A stretch of DNA of 57,025 nucleotides, taken from contig CAKTGQ010000015.1 in assembly GCA_934561555.1 (NCBI GenBank), positions 1 through 57,025 of the forward strand. The letters run 5' to 3'. Positions 8,323 through 15,495 of this stretch are shown in pieces. The notes beneath the pieces are model-generated. The model did not search any database and was not told the origin of the DNA. It saw only the letters and a program-made list of their open reading frames with translations. The translations under genes were made by a program, and so were the position numbers. Source of the stretch: an uncultured Faecalibacterium sp. Its GTDB lineage: Bacteria; Bacillota; Clostridia; Oscillospirales; Ruminococcaceae. Position 1 is the first letter of the stretch. Each line of letters begins with the position of its first letter.

Positions 8323-9384
8323 ATGAAAAAAGTTATTCTGACCGGCGACCGTCCCACCGGCCGCCTGCACGTTGGCCACTATGTCGGCTCTCTGAAGGAG
8401 CGGGTGCGGCTGCAGAACACCGGCGAGTACGACGAGATCTTTATCATGATCGCCGACGCGCAGGCGCTGACCGATAATGCCGACAACCCGGAGAAGGTGC
8501 GCCAGAACATTTTGCAGGTGGCGCTGGACTATCTGGCCTGCGGTCTGGACCCCAACAAGGTGCACATCTTCATCCAGTCCATGGTGCCCCAGCTGACCGA
8601 GCTGAGCTTCTACTACCAGAATCTGGTCACCGTCAGCCGCCTGCAGCGCAACCCCACCGTGAAGAGCGAGATCCAGATGCGCAACTTCGAAGCCAGCATC
8701 CCGGTGGGCTTCTTCTGCTACCCCATCAGTCAGGCTGCCGATATCACCGCGTTCAAGGCTACCACCGTGCCCGCAGGCGAGGACCAGAAGCCCATGATCG
8801 AGCAGTGCTGCGAGATCGTGCACAAGTTCAACTCCGTCTACGGTGAAACGCTGGTAGAGCCCGAGATCGTTCTGCCCCAGAACGCCGCCTGCCTGCGCCT
8901 GCCCGGCATTGACGGCAAGGCCAAGATGAGCAAGAGCCTTGGCAACTGCATCTACCTGTCCGAGGAGCCGGAGGAGATCGAGAAGAAGGTCAAGTCCATG
9001 TTTACCGACCCCAACCACCTGCGTGTGCAGGACCCCGGCAAGGTGGAGGGCAACCCGGTGTTCATCTATCTGGACGCTTTCTGCCGTCCCGAGCACTTTG
9101 CCGAGTTCTGGCCGGAGTACCAGAATCTGGACGAGGTCAAGGCGCACTATCAGCGCGGCGGTCTTGGCGATATGAAGGTGAAGAAGTTCCTGAACAGCGT
9201 CATGCAGGCTGAGCTGGAGCCCATCCGCACCCGCCGCAAGGAGTGGGAGCAGCGTCTGCCCGAGGTGGTGGAGATCCTGAAGGAGGGCAGCGCCTACGCC
9301 GAAAAGACCGCTGCCGCCACGCTGGACGAGGTGCGCAAGGCCATGCGCATCGACTACTTCGAGAACGATAACCTGCTGAAATAA
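8323..9384 (+). CDS. trpS: Tryptophanyl-tRNA synthetase
   Basis: 353 residues, slightly longer than the common 330. Charges tRNA-Trp in the cytoplasm. The class I signatures are HVGH (residues 16-19) in PTGRLHVGHYVGSL and KMSKS (residues 201-205), with the conserved QSMVPQLTEL and SQAADI regions between. Start at ATG 8323 with AAAGGAG 7 bases before it. Single gene with its own promoter and terminator. Confidence 0.97.
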   Translation: MKKVILTGDRPTGRLHVGHYVGSLKERVRLQNTGEYDEIFIMIADAQALTDNADNPEKVRQNILQVALDYLACGLDPNKVHIFIQSMVPQLTELSFYYQNLVTVSRLQRNPTVKSEIQMRNFEASIPVGFFCYPISQAADITAFKATTVPAGEDQKPMIEQCCEIVHKFNSVYGETLVEPEIVLPQNAACLRLPGIDGKAKMSKSLGNCIYLSEEPEEIEKKVKSMFTDPNHLRVQDPGKVEGNPVFIYLDAFCRPEHFAEFWPEYQNLDEVKAHYQRGGLGDMKVKKFLNSVMQAELEPIRTRRKEWEQRLPEVVEILKEGSAYAEKTAAATLDEVRKAMRIDYFENDNLLK

Positions 9385-9397
9385 TATTTATGAGAGA

Positions 9398-9432
9398 GCC
9401 CGAAACGCCGCAGGCGTTTCGGGCATTCTTTT
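9398..9432 (+). terminator. trpS terminator
   Basis: Perfect 12-bp hairpin GCCCGAAACGCC / GGCGTTTCGGGC followed by ATTCTTTT, 14 bases after the trpS stop. A second copy of the 3' arm with its T-tract is found at 9707-9727. Confidence 0.9.
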
Positions 9433-9446
9433 GCGTGGGCGGCGTT

Positions 9447-9658
9447 CTCGCCCTCTCAGGCGCTCCCGCGCCAGCTCTCCCAAAGGGAGAGCCGAGTTCT
9501 AAAGCTTGTTGCTAAAGTATTAGGTTCAATAAGAAAGTTTCCGGCAGTGCTCTTGCCTCTCCCTTTGAGGAAAGACTTCCCCCGCTCCGGGGGAAGATGT
9601 CACCGCAGGTGACAAAAGGGGGAGTGTGGATTTGCGAAGCAAAGACGGAGAGGGCGAG
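9447..9658. repeat. Family-1 palindromic repeat, long copy
   Basis: Bounded by inverted ends CTCGCCCTCTC (9447-9457) and GAGAGGGCGAG (9648-9658). It contains CCAGCTCTCCCAAAGGGAGAGCC, an inner core related to the copy at 61-184, and a CTTCCCCCGCTCCGGGGGAAG hairpin. About 212 bp, non-coding, between the trpS terminator and the next gene. Confidence 0.75.
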
Positions 9659-9831
9659 GACGCTAACGTTTGTAAATACAGTTTTCTGCTATGCGATAAA
9701 CGAAAAGCGTTTCGGGCTCTCTTTTGCATCGTTTACGAAAACTGCATAGAAAATGCGGTCAAGCTATGATAAAATAGAGGCAACAAGTACAGAAAGCCCC
9801 GTTTCGGGGGCAAGAAAAAAGGAGAACCACC

Positions 9832-10605
9832 ATGCAAAAGACCATCTGGATCACCGGCGCAAGTTCCGGCATCGGCCGGGAGTTCGCCCGCCGGTATGCC
9901 GCCATGGGCTGCCGGCTCATCCTGACTGCCCGCCGCGCCGACCGCTTGCAGGCTCTCGCCGAGGAGCTGCACGCAGCCCACGGCACGGAATGCCGCATCG
10001 AGACTGCCGACCTCTCCCGCACCGAGGAGTGCAGCCGCCTGTGCGGGATGCTGGCGGACGAGCACATCGACATCTTCATCAACAACGCCGGTTTCGGCGT
10101 CTGCGGCAGCATTCTGGAAACGGAGGAAGCCCGCGAGGAAGAGATGATCCAAGTGAATGTTGCTGCCATGGCGCGGCTGTTCCGCGCCGTGGTGCGCAAG
10201 ATGAACGCACAGGGCGGCGGCACCATCCTGAATGTGGCGTCCTCTGCGGGGCTTCTGCCCGGCGGACCCTATATGGCGGGCTACTACGCCAGCAAAGCCT
10301 ATGTGGTCAGCATGACCCGCGGCGTGGCTGAAGAGCTGCGGGAGATGCACAGCCCGGTCTACGTCTGCGCCCTCTGCCCCGGCCCTGTGGATACCGAGTT
10401 CAACGACCGCGCCGGGGTGGTGTTTGCCCTGCGGGGCATCACCCCGGAGCTGTGCGTGGAGGAAGCCCTGCTGGGCATGATGCACCGCAAGACCATCATT
10501 GTGCCCTCTGCCCTTATGCGGCTGTGCACCAGCGCCCAGCGCCTTGTGCCCATTCCCCTGCTGATGCCCATTGTGGCGCGCCAACAGAAGAAAAAGCTGG
10601 GGTAA
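9832..10605 (+). CDS. Short-chain dehydrogenase/reductase (classical SDR)
   Basis: 257 residues. NAD(P)-binding TGASSGIG at residues 8-15, NNAG at about 84-87, catalytic Ser in NVASSAGL and YxxxK in YYASKAYV, then the PGPVDTEF loop: all residues of an active classical SDR. The TGASSGIGREFARRYA start and C-terminal tail resemble the DltE/YqjQ-like SDRs often annotated only as 'SDR family oxidoreductase'. Substrate unknown. Start at ATG 9832 with AAAGGAG upstream. It is probably a single transcription unit; the next gene has its own promoter. Confidence 0.88.
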   Translation: MQKTIWITGASSGIGREFARRYAAMGCRLILTARRADRLQALAEELHAAHGTECRIETADLSRTEECSRLCGMLADEHIDIFINNAGFGVCGSILETEEAREEEMIQVNVAAMARLFRAVVRKMNAQGGGTILNVASSAGLLPGGPYMAGYYASKAYVVSMTRGVAEELREMHSPVYVCALCPGPVDTEFNDRAGVVFALRGITPELCVEEALLGMMHRKTIIVPSALMRLCTSAQRLVPIPLLMPIVARQQKKKLG

Positions 10606-10787
10606 AAGACAAAAGTCGTCCAAACTTGTCAACAAGCCCAAATTAAGCCGAAATATCTTGTGCACCGTGACGAGGCACGTCAGTGCACGCAAACTGGAAC
10701 GCTGAAAAACAGCGAGTTTGCGCATTATTCTGCGGCACGAAAGCGGAAATCTAAAGAAAGTACAACAAAACTTCACAAGAATGTGCC
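10606..10787. other. Intergenic region before the uronate-type SDR gene
   Basis: This holds no gene. It has two imperfect palindromes that could be regulator sites: CTTGTCAACAAG (10622-10633) and GTGCAC...GTGCAC flanking GTGACGAGGCACGTCA (about 10659-10686). No clear U-tract terminator follows the SDR gene at 9832-10605. Confidence 0.35.
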
Positions 10788-10826
10788 TTGACACTTTCTG
10801 CAAAGGATGCTAGACTGGTATACAAG
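10788..10826 (+). promoter_or_regulatory. Sigma-A promoter with candidate GntR-type operator
   Basis: TTGACA (10788-10793) and TAGACT (10811-10816) are 17 bases apart. Overlapping the -10 and the start point is the near-palindrome CTGGTATACAAG (10815-10826), which resembles operators of GntR-family uronate regulators (UxuR/ExuR type, TTGGTATACCAA). A bound repressor would block transcription of the gene at 10929. Confidence 0.65.
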
Positions 10827-10928
10827 TAAGAGCGCACTCCGGCACGGCCGGATACGACGCGCTTTGCAAAGCAGCACGGCTGCAATTTGCGCCGTGTAAA
10901 ATACGATTTTTGACAGGAGGACTTTATT

Positions 10929-11738
10929 ATGGCACAGTGCACTCCCAAATCCTTTGACCTGACCGGCAAGGTGGCGCTGATCACCGGCGCATCCTACGGC
11001 ATCGGCATGGCAATTGCAAAGGCTATGGCAGCCAACGGCGCTACCATCGTGTTCAATGATATCAAGCAGGAGCTGGTGGACAAGGGTCTGGCTTCCTATG
11101 CAGAGGCAGGCATCAAGGCTTACGGCTACGTCTGCGACGTCACCGACGAGGATGCCGTCAACGCCATGGTGGCAAAGATCACCGAGGAAGTCGGCCACAT
11201 CAACATTCTGGTCAACAACGCCGGTATCATCAAGCGTATCCCCATGACCGAGATGAGCGCTGCTCAGTTCCGTCAGGTCATCGATGTCGATCTGAACGCT
11301 CCCTTCATCGTGGCAAAGGCCATCATCCCCGATATGATCGCACAGGGCGGCGGCAAGATCATCAACATCTGCTCCATGATGAGCGAGCTGGGCCGTGAGA
11401 CCGTTTCTGCCTATGCAGCAGCAAAGGGCGGCCTGAAGATGCTGACCAAGAACATCGCTTCCGAGTACGGCGCTTACAACATCCAGTGCAACGGCATCGG
11501 ACCCGGCTACATCGCTACCCCGCAGACCGCACCTCTGCGCGAGATCCAGCCCGACGGCAGCCGTCACCCCTTCGACCAGTTCATCGTTGCCAAGACCCCC
11601 GCAGGCCGCTGGGGCGAGGCCGAGGATCTGGGCGGACCCGCTGTGTTCCTGGCATCTGAGGCCTCTGACTTTGTCAACGGCCTGATCCTGTATGTGGACG
11701 GCGGCATTCTGGCCTACATCGGCAAGCAGCCCCAGTAA
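10929..11738 (+). CDS. SDR oxidoreductase, 2-keto-3-deoxygluconate (DhuD/KduD-like) or gluconate 5-dehydrogenase type
   Basis: 269 residues. NAD(P) motif TGASYGIG (about residues 20-27), NNAG, catalytic Ser in NICSMMSE, YxxxK in YAAAKGGLKM, then GPGYIATPQT. The overall sequence is of the IdnO/KduD group, often named gluconate 5-dehydrogenase. Followed by a cupin and an RpiB-like isomerase, it matches the streptococcal DhuD-DhuI pair that converts unsaturated uronate-derived keto acids to 2-keto-3-deoxygluconate (established for glycosaminoglycan breakdown). The assignment of substrate here is inference from family and context. Strong promoter with a possible GntR operator upstream; a terminator follows the gene. 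Confidence 0.85.
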   Translation: MAQCTPKSFDLTGKVALITGASYGIGMAIAKAMAANGATIVFNDIKQELVDKGLASYAEAGIKAYGYVCDVTDEDAVNAMVAKITEEVGHINILVNNAGIIKRIPMTEMSAAQFRQVIDVDLNAPFIVAKAIIPDMIAQGGGKIINICSMMSELGRETVSAYAAAKGGLKMLTKNIASEYGAYNIQCNGIGPGYIATPQTAPLREIQPDGSRHPFDQFIVAKTPAGRWGEAEDLGGPAVFLASEASDFVNGLILYVDGGILAYIGKQPQ

Positions 11739-11768
11739 GCGCTGAGGGCACTCCGCAGTTCTGACCCC

Positions 11769-11808
11769 GGGGACTGCCGCACAGCGTTGTGTGGCAGTCC
11801 CCTTTTGT
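11769..11808 (+). terminator. Terminator after the KduD/DhuD-like gene
   Basis: Hairpin arms GGGGACTGCC and GGCAGTCCCC with an inner CACAG/TGTG extension, followed by TTTTGTATTTG. It separates the SDR gene from the cupin gene. Confidence 0.88.
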
Positions 11809-11810
11809 AT

Positions 11811-11839
11811 TTGTACGGGAAAGGATGTTATGCTATAAT
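11811..11839 (+). promoter_or_regulatory. Candidate sigma-A promoter for the cupin/isomerase genes
   Basis: TTGTAC (11811-11816), 17-base spacer, perfect TATAAT (11834-11839). The -10 overlaps the first two bases of the annotated cupin start codon, so either the promoter serves only the downstream genes or the cupin is translated from another start. Confidence 0.5.
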
Positions 11840-12182
11840 GGAAAAAGCACATCAGGATATCCCATGGGTGCCCCATGCCGAGATCGCCCCGGAGCCCTGC
11901 GGCCCCGGGGTGCAGCGCCGCGTGCTGGCTTACAGCAAGGACGCCATGTGCGTGGAAAACACCTTTGAGACCGGCGGCATGGGTGCCATGCACTGCCACC
12001 CCCACACCCAGATCACCTATATCGTCTCCGGGCGGTACCGCTTTACCATCGGGGACGAGACCCGGGAGGTAGGCCCCGGCGATACCCTGCTCAAGCAGAA
12101 CGGCGTCATGCACGGCTGTGTCTGTCTGGAGGGCGGCGTGATGCTGGATTTCTTTACCCCCATGCGGGAGGACTTTGTATAA
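11838..12182 (+). CDS. Cupin-domain protein
   Basis: About 114 residues. Single conserved cupin barrel: motif 1 is GAMHCHPHTQITYIVSGRYR (metal-binding histidines H-x-H plus a later Gln/Glu position) and motif 2 is GPGDTLLKQNGVMHGC with the last His. Such proteins bind a divalent metal and act as isomerases, dioxygenases or sugar sensors. Between a KduD-like SDR and an RpiB-like isomerase, a role in keto-uronate metabolism, for instance as a KduI-like or KdgF-like helper (KdgF is a small cupin that linearises unsaturated uronates), is attractive but inferred. Start at ATG 11838 has a rather distant AAAGGA; its overlap with a TATAAT makes the start uncertain. Confidence 0.8.
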   Translation: MEKAHQDIPWVPHAEIAPEPCGPGVQRRVLAYSKDAMCVENTFETGGMGAMHCHPHTQITYIVSGRYRFTIGDETREVGPGDTLLKQNGVMHGCVCLEGGVMLDFFTPMREDFV

Positions 12183-12225
12183 CACCTGCGTACCGCAGGG
12201 AAAAATAAGAAGGAGAACCATTGTT

Positions 12226-12861
12226 ATGAAGATCGCACTTATCAACGAGAACAGTCAGGCCGCCAAGAACGGCATCATCGAAGCCGCCCTGAAAAAGGTG
12301 GTGGAGCCCATGGGCCACGAGGTGGTCAACTACGGCATGTACGCCGCCGATGACGCTGCACAGCTGACCTATGTGCAGTGCGGCATTCTGGCTGCCATCC
12401 TGCTGAACAGCGGCGCTGCGGACTACGTTGTTACCGGCTGCGGCACCGGCGAGGGCGCCATGCTGGCACTGAACAGCTTCCCCGGCGTCATCTGCGGCCA
12501 CGTTGAGGACCCCGTGGATGCCTACACCTTTGCTCATGTCAACGACGGCAACGCCGTTGCCATGCCCTTTGCCAAGGGCTTCGGCTGGGGCGGTGAGCTG
12601 AACCTCGAGTACTGCTTCGAGAAGCTGTTCGGCTTCGGCCACGGTCAGGGCTACCCCAAGGAGCGCGTTGTGCCCGAGCAGCGCAACAAGAAAATTTTGG
12701 ACGGCGTGCGCGCTGCCACCTTCAAGCCCCTCATCGAGTGCCTGAAGAGCATCGACCAGGAGCTGCTGAAGGGCGCTGTGGCCGGTGCAAAGTTCTCTGA
12801 GCTGTTCTTTGCTTCCTGCAAGGACGAGGAGCTGGCCGCTTACGTCAAGACCCTGCTGTAA
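12226..12861 (+). CDS. RpiB/LacA/LacB-family isomerase (DhuI-like)
   Basis: About 211 residues, longer than RpiB (about 150) and matching the subgroup found in uronate clusters. The N-terminal fold start MKIALINENSQAAKN, the anion-binding VTGCGTGEGAMLALNS (the Cys/Gly loop of RpiB) and HVNDGNAVAMP are seen. In streptococci a protein of this type (DhuI) isomerises 4-deoxy-5-hexosulose-uronate before DhuD reduces it. I infer the same step here because the SDR partner lies two genes upstream. Start at ATG 12226 with AAGGAG; the gene is 15 bases before a DUF1622 gene. Confidence 0.85.
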   Translation: MKIALINENSQAAKNGIIEAALKKVVEPMGHEVVNYGMYAADDAAQLTYVQCGILAAILLNSGAADYVVTGCGTGEGAMLALNSFPGVICGHVEDPVDAYTFAHVNDGNAVAMPFAKGFGWGGELNLEYCFEKLFGFGHGQGYPKERVVPEQRNKKILDGVRAATFKPLIECLKSIDQELLKGAVAGAKFSELFFASCKDEELAAYVKTLL

Positions 12862-12876
12862 GCTGCGGAGGAGATC

Positions 12877-13293
12877 ATGCAAGGACTGACCCTGTTCAAC
12901 CTGAACCTCACCCACCTTCTGGATGCTTTTCTGGAAACTGCAGTGCCCATGATCGCCGGTCTTGCCGAGGTGGTGGGCCTGTTCATCATCATCACCAGTC
13001 TGGCAAAGGCCACTTTCTACTATGTCCGCGCCACCTTTTTCAACGACCACCGGGACTTCCACCATGAAATGAGCAGCGGCCTGACCACCGCGCTGGAATT
13101 TCTGATGTCGGCAGAGATCGCCAAGACCTTTTTGCTGCAAAATCTGGAGTCGGTGGTGCCGCTGGCGGCTACCTTTGCGCTGCGCGCCCTGATGAGCCTG
13201 CTGCTGCACTGGGAGATGGAGGGCGGTCACCGCCCGGCCAACGCCAAGGAAAAGGACAAGTCCGAGCCCCCGAAGGACGGCGAAAACGGCTGA
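12877..13293 (+). CDS. DUF1622 family membrane protein
   Basis: 138 residues with about three membrane segments. The central SSGLTTALEFLMSAEIAKTFLL matches the DUF1622 pattern (R/S-G-x-x-x-x-LEFxxAADI). Charged Lys/Glu/Pro-rich C-terminal tail. Function unknown. Its start follows the isomerase stop by 15 bases with GGAGGA in the gap, so it is probably the last gene of the same transcript. It has no obvious link to uronate metabolism. Confidence 0.8.
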   Translation: MQGLTLFNLNLTHLLDAFLETAVPMIAGLAEVVGLFIIITSLAKATFYYVRATFFNDHRDFHHEMSSGLTTALEFLMSAEIAKTFLLQNLESVVPLAATFALRALMSLLLHWEMEGGHRPANAKEKDKSEPPKDGENG

Positions 13294-13371
13294 CAGGCAA
13301 AACATTTGCCAAACTTTAGCAGGGCAAAGTTTTTCCGTATTGTGAAAAACGTAAAACCTTGAGATGAATAC

Positions 13372-13400
13372 TTGACAGGTTTGCACAAAGAGACTATACT
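13372..13400 (+). promoter_or_regulatory. Consensus sigma-A promoter upstream of the ammonium transporter
   Basis: Perfect TTGACA (13372-13377), 17-base spacer, TATACT (13395-13400). The predicted start near 13407 is only about 9 bases before a strong hairpin. Confidence 0.9.
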
Positions 13401-13415
13401 CGTGCCATCGAAAGC

Positions 13416-13456
13416 AAAGGCGCTGACGGAAGCAATTCCGCCAGCGCCTTTTGTGT
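13416..13456 (+). terminator. Terminator-like hairpin at the very start of the amt leader
   Basis: Arms AAAGGCGCTG-a-CGGAA and TTCCG-c-CAGCGCCTTT close on a GCAA tetraloop, with a TTTTGTGTTTTC tail. It lies downstream of the promoter at 13372-13400 and 73 bases before the amt start codon, so it may be an attenuator or a 5' stabilising hairpin rather than the end of the DUF1622 transcript. Confidence 0.75.
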
Positions 13457-13528
13457 TTTCGGGGATACTGCCGCACGGAGAGAATAGAGGGCTCCCTGTG
13501 CAAAAAACGACCGTAGGAGGTAGGAAAA

Positions 13529-15268
13529 ATGTTCAACTCCGTCAACACCTGCTGGACGCTCGTGGGAGCGTTCCTAGTGTACTTCATGCAGGCCGGATTC
13601 GCCCTATGCGAGGCCGGCTTCACCCGGGCAAAGAACACCGGCAACATCCTGATGAAAAACATGATGGATTTCTGCATCGGCACGCCCTGCTACTGGCTCA
13701 TCGGCTTCGGCCTGATGTTCGGCGGCACCGGCGCACTGATCGGTGGCTTCGATCCCTTCATTCAGGGTGATTACAGCCATCTGGGTCTGGATATCCCCCT
13801 GTGGGTGTACATCGTGTTCCAGACCGTGTTCTGCGCTACGGCAGCCACCATCGTCTCCGGCTCCATGGCCGAGCGCACCAACTTCAAGGCGTACTGCGTG
13901 TACTCCGCCGCCATCTCGCTGGTGGTGTACCCCATCTGCGGCCACTGGATGTGGGGCGGCGGCTGGCTGCAGAGCATGGGCTTCCACGATTTTGCAGGTT
14001 CCGCAGCCGTGCATAACGTGGGCGGCGTCATCGCTCTGCTGGGCGCTTGGATGCTGGGCCCCCGTATTGGCAAGTACGATAAGAACGGCAACCCCCACGC
14101 CATTCCCGGCCACAACCTGACCGCCGGTGCTCTGGGCGTGTTCATCCTGTGGTTCTGCTGGTTCGGCTTCAACGGCGGCTCTTCCCTGAGCCTGTCCACC
14201 GATGCTACCATGACCCTGACCGGTCTGGTCTGCTTCAACACCAACCTCGCCGCAGCCGTTGCTACCTGCGTGACCATGATCTTTACTTGGCTGCGCTACG
14301 GCAAGCCGGACGTCTCCATGACCCTGAACGGTTCTCTGGCTGGCCTTGTGGCTATTACCGCAGGCTGCGATACCGTCTCCCCCTTCGGCGCTTTCTTCAT
14401 CGGCTTTGTGGCCGGTATCCTTGTGGTGCTGAGCGTGGAATTCTTCGATAAGATCGCCAAGGTGGATGACCCCGTAGGTGCTGTTTCCGTCCACTTTGCA
14501 AACGGCGTCTGGGGCACCATTGCGGTGGGTCTGTTCTCCACCGGTGCCAACACCGAACATGCCGGTCTGTTCTACGGCGGCGGTCTGGCACAGCTGGGCA
14601 CGCAGCTGCTGGGTCTGGTCTGCGTGGATGCCTACGTTGTGATCGTGATGTTCATCGTCTTTAAGATCATTGATAAGACCCTTGGCCTGCGCGTGCCCGC
14701 CGAGGTGGAGATCGACGGTCTGGACATCCACGAGCACGGTCTGGCTTCCGCTTATGCAGGCTTTGCCATCTCGGATGCCAACTCCGCTGCCATGACCCCC
14801 AACGAGAACACCGATCTGGGCGAGGACGACGTCACCAAGGCGACCGCAAAGCAGGTGGATGCAGCCGTGCCGGTGGTGCGCGAGCCTGTGATCCACGATG
14901 GCGTCTACGACACCGGTATGCACAAGGTGTCCATCATTGCAAAGCTGGCAAAGTTCGATCAGCTCAAGACTGCTCTGAATGATCTGGGCGTCACCGGCAT
15001 GACCGTGACGCAGGTCATGGGCTGCGGCATCCAGAAGGGCACCCCTGAAAAATACCGCGGCGTGCCGGTGGATACCACCCTGCTGCCCAAGATCAAGGTG
15101 GAAGTCATCGTCTCCCGCATCAGCGTGGACGCTGTGGTGGAAGCTGCCAAGAAGGCACTGTACACCGGCCACATCGGCGATGGCAAGATCTTTGTCTACA
15201 ACGTGACCCGCGTGGTCAAGATCCGCACCGGCGAGGAAAACTACGCCGCTCTGCAGGATGTGGAGTAA
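13529..15268 (+). CDS. amt: Ammonium transporter fused to a PII signalling domain (Amt-GlnB)
   Basis: 579 residues. Residues 1 to about 415 are an Amt channel with about 11 membrane segments. The conserved pore histidines can be seen in AAVHNVGG and VSVHFANGVWG. A variable linker follows, and residues 464-579 are a full PII domain with the T-loop QKGTPEKYRGVP (Tyr kept), the GHIGDGKIFV nucleotide motif and the C-terminal RTGE. Amt moves ammonium into the cell; PII reads 2-oxoglutarate/ATP and normally blocks Amt as a separate protein. Here the regulator is covalently attached, so gating is probably intrinsic. No separate glnK is nearby. Start at ATG 13529 with GTAGGAGG. Confidence 0.95.
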   Translation: MFNSVNTCWTLVGAFLVYFMQAGFALCEAGFTRAKNTGNILMKNMMDFCIGTPCYWLIGFGLMFGGTGALIGGFDPFIQGDYSHLGLDIPLWVYIVFQTVFCATAATIVSGSMAERTNFKAYCVYSAAISLVVYPICGHWMWGGGWLQSMGFHDFAGSAAVHNVGGVIALLGAWMLGPRIGKYDKNGNPHAIPGHNLTAGALGVFILWFCWFGFNGGSSLSLSTDATMTLTGLVCFNTNLAAAVATCVTMIFTWLRYGKPDVSMTLNGSLAGLVAITAGCDTVSPFGAFFIGFVAGILVVLSVEFFDKIAKVDDPVGAVSVHFANGVWGTIAVGLFSTGANTEHAGLFYGGGLAQLGTQLLGLVCVDAYVVIVMFIVFKIIDKTLGLRVPAEVEIDGLDIHEHGLASAYAGFAISDANSAAMTPNENTDLGEDDVTKATAKQVDAAVPVVREPVIHDGVYDTGMHKVSIIAKLAKFDQLKTALNDLGVTGMTVTQVMGCGIQKGTPEKYRGVPVDTTLLPKIKVEVIVSRISVDAVVEAAKKALYTGHIGDGKIFVYNVTRVVKIRTGEENYAALQDVE

Positions 15269-15396
15269 ACGCTCCGCTAATCTTTCCGCTGTTCCCGCTG
15301 CGGCGGCAGCCCGGCTGCTCCGACACAGTTCCCGCCGCCCGGCGTGACAGATAGATTTTTCCTTTTCCTTTTTTTGTTCGAGTCAACAGTAAGTCG

Positions 15397-15434
15397 AAAG
15401 CCCCGCTCCTGCGCACAAGGGAGCGGGGCTTTTG
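15397..15434 (+). terminator. amt terminator
   Basis: Hairpin AAAGCCCCGCTC / GAGCGGGGCTTT followed by TGCT; about 130 bases after the amt stop. The intervening stretch has no gene. Confidence 0.85.
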
Positions 15435-15436
15435 CT

Positions 15437-15481
15437 ATGAAAAAAGTACCCCGGAAACGCCGACAGGCGCTTCCGGGGTAC
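15437..15481 (-). terminator. thrS terminator
   Basis: Hairpin with arms GTACCCCGGAA(a)CGCC and GGCG(c)TTCCGGGGTAC; on the minus strand it is followed by TTTTTTC. It lies 15 bases after the thrS stop. Confidence 0.88.
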
Positions 15482-15495
15482 TTATCATTTATACC

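Noticed and set aside
13604..15172. Long minus-strand frame (522 codons) opposite the ammonium transporter
   Set aside because: It is the mirror frame of a GC-rich gene. Its His/Asp/Gly/Val-rich composition is typical of antisense frames and no domain is recognisable.
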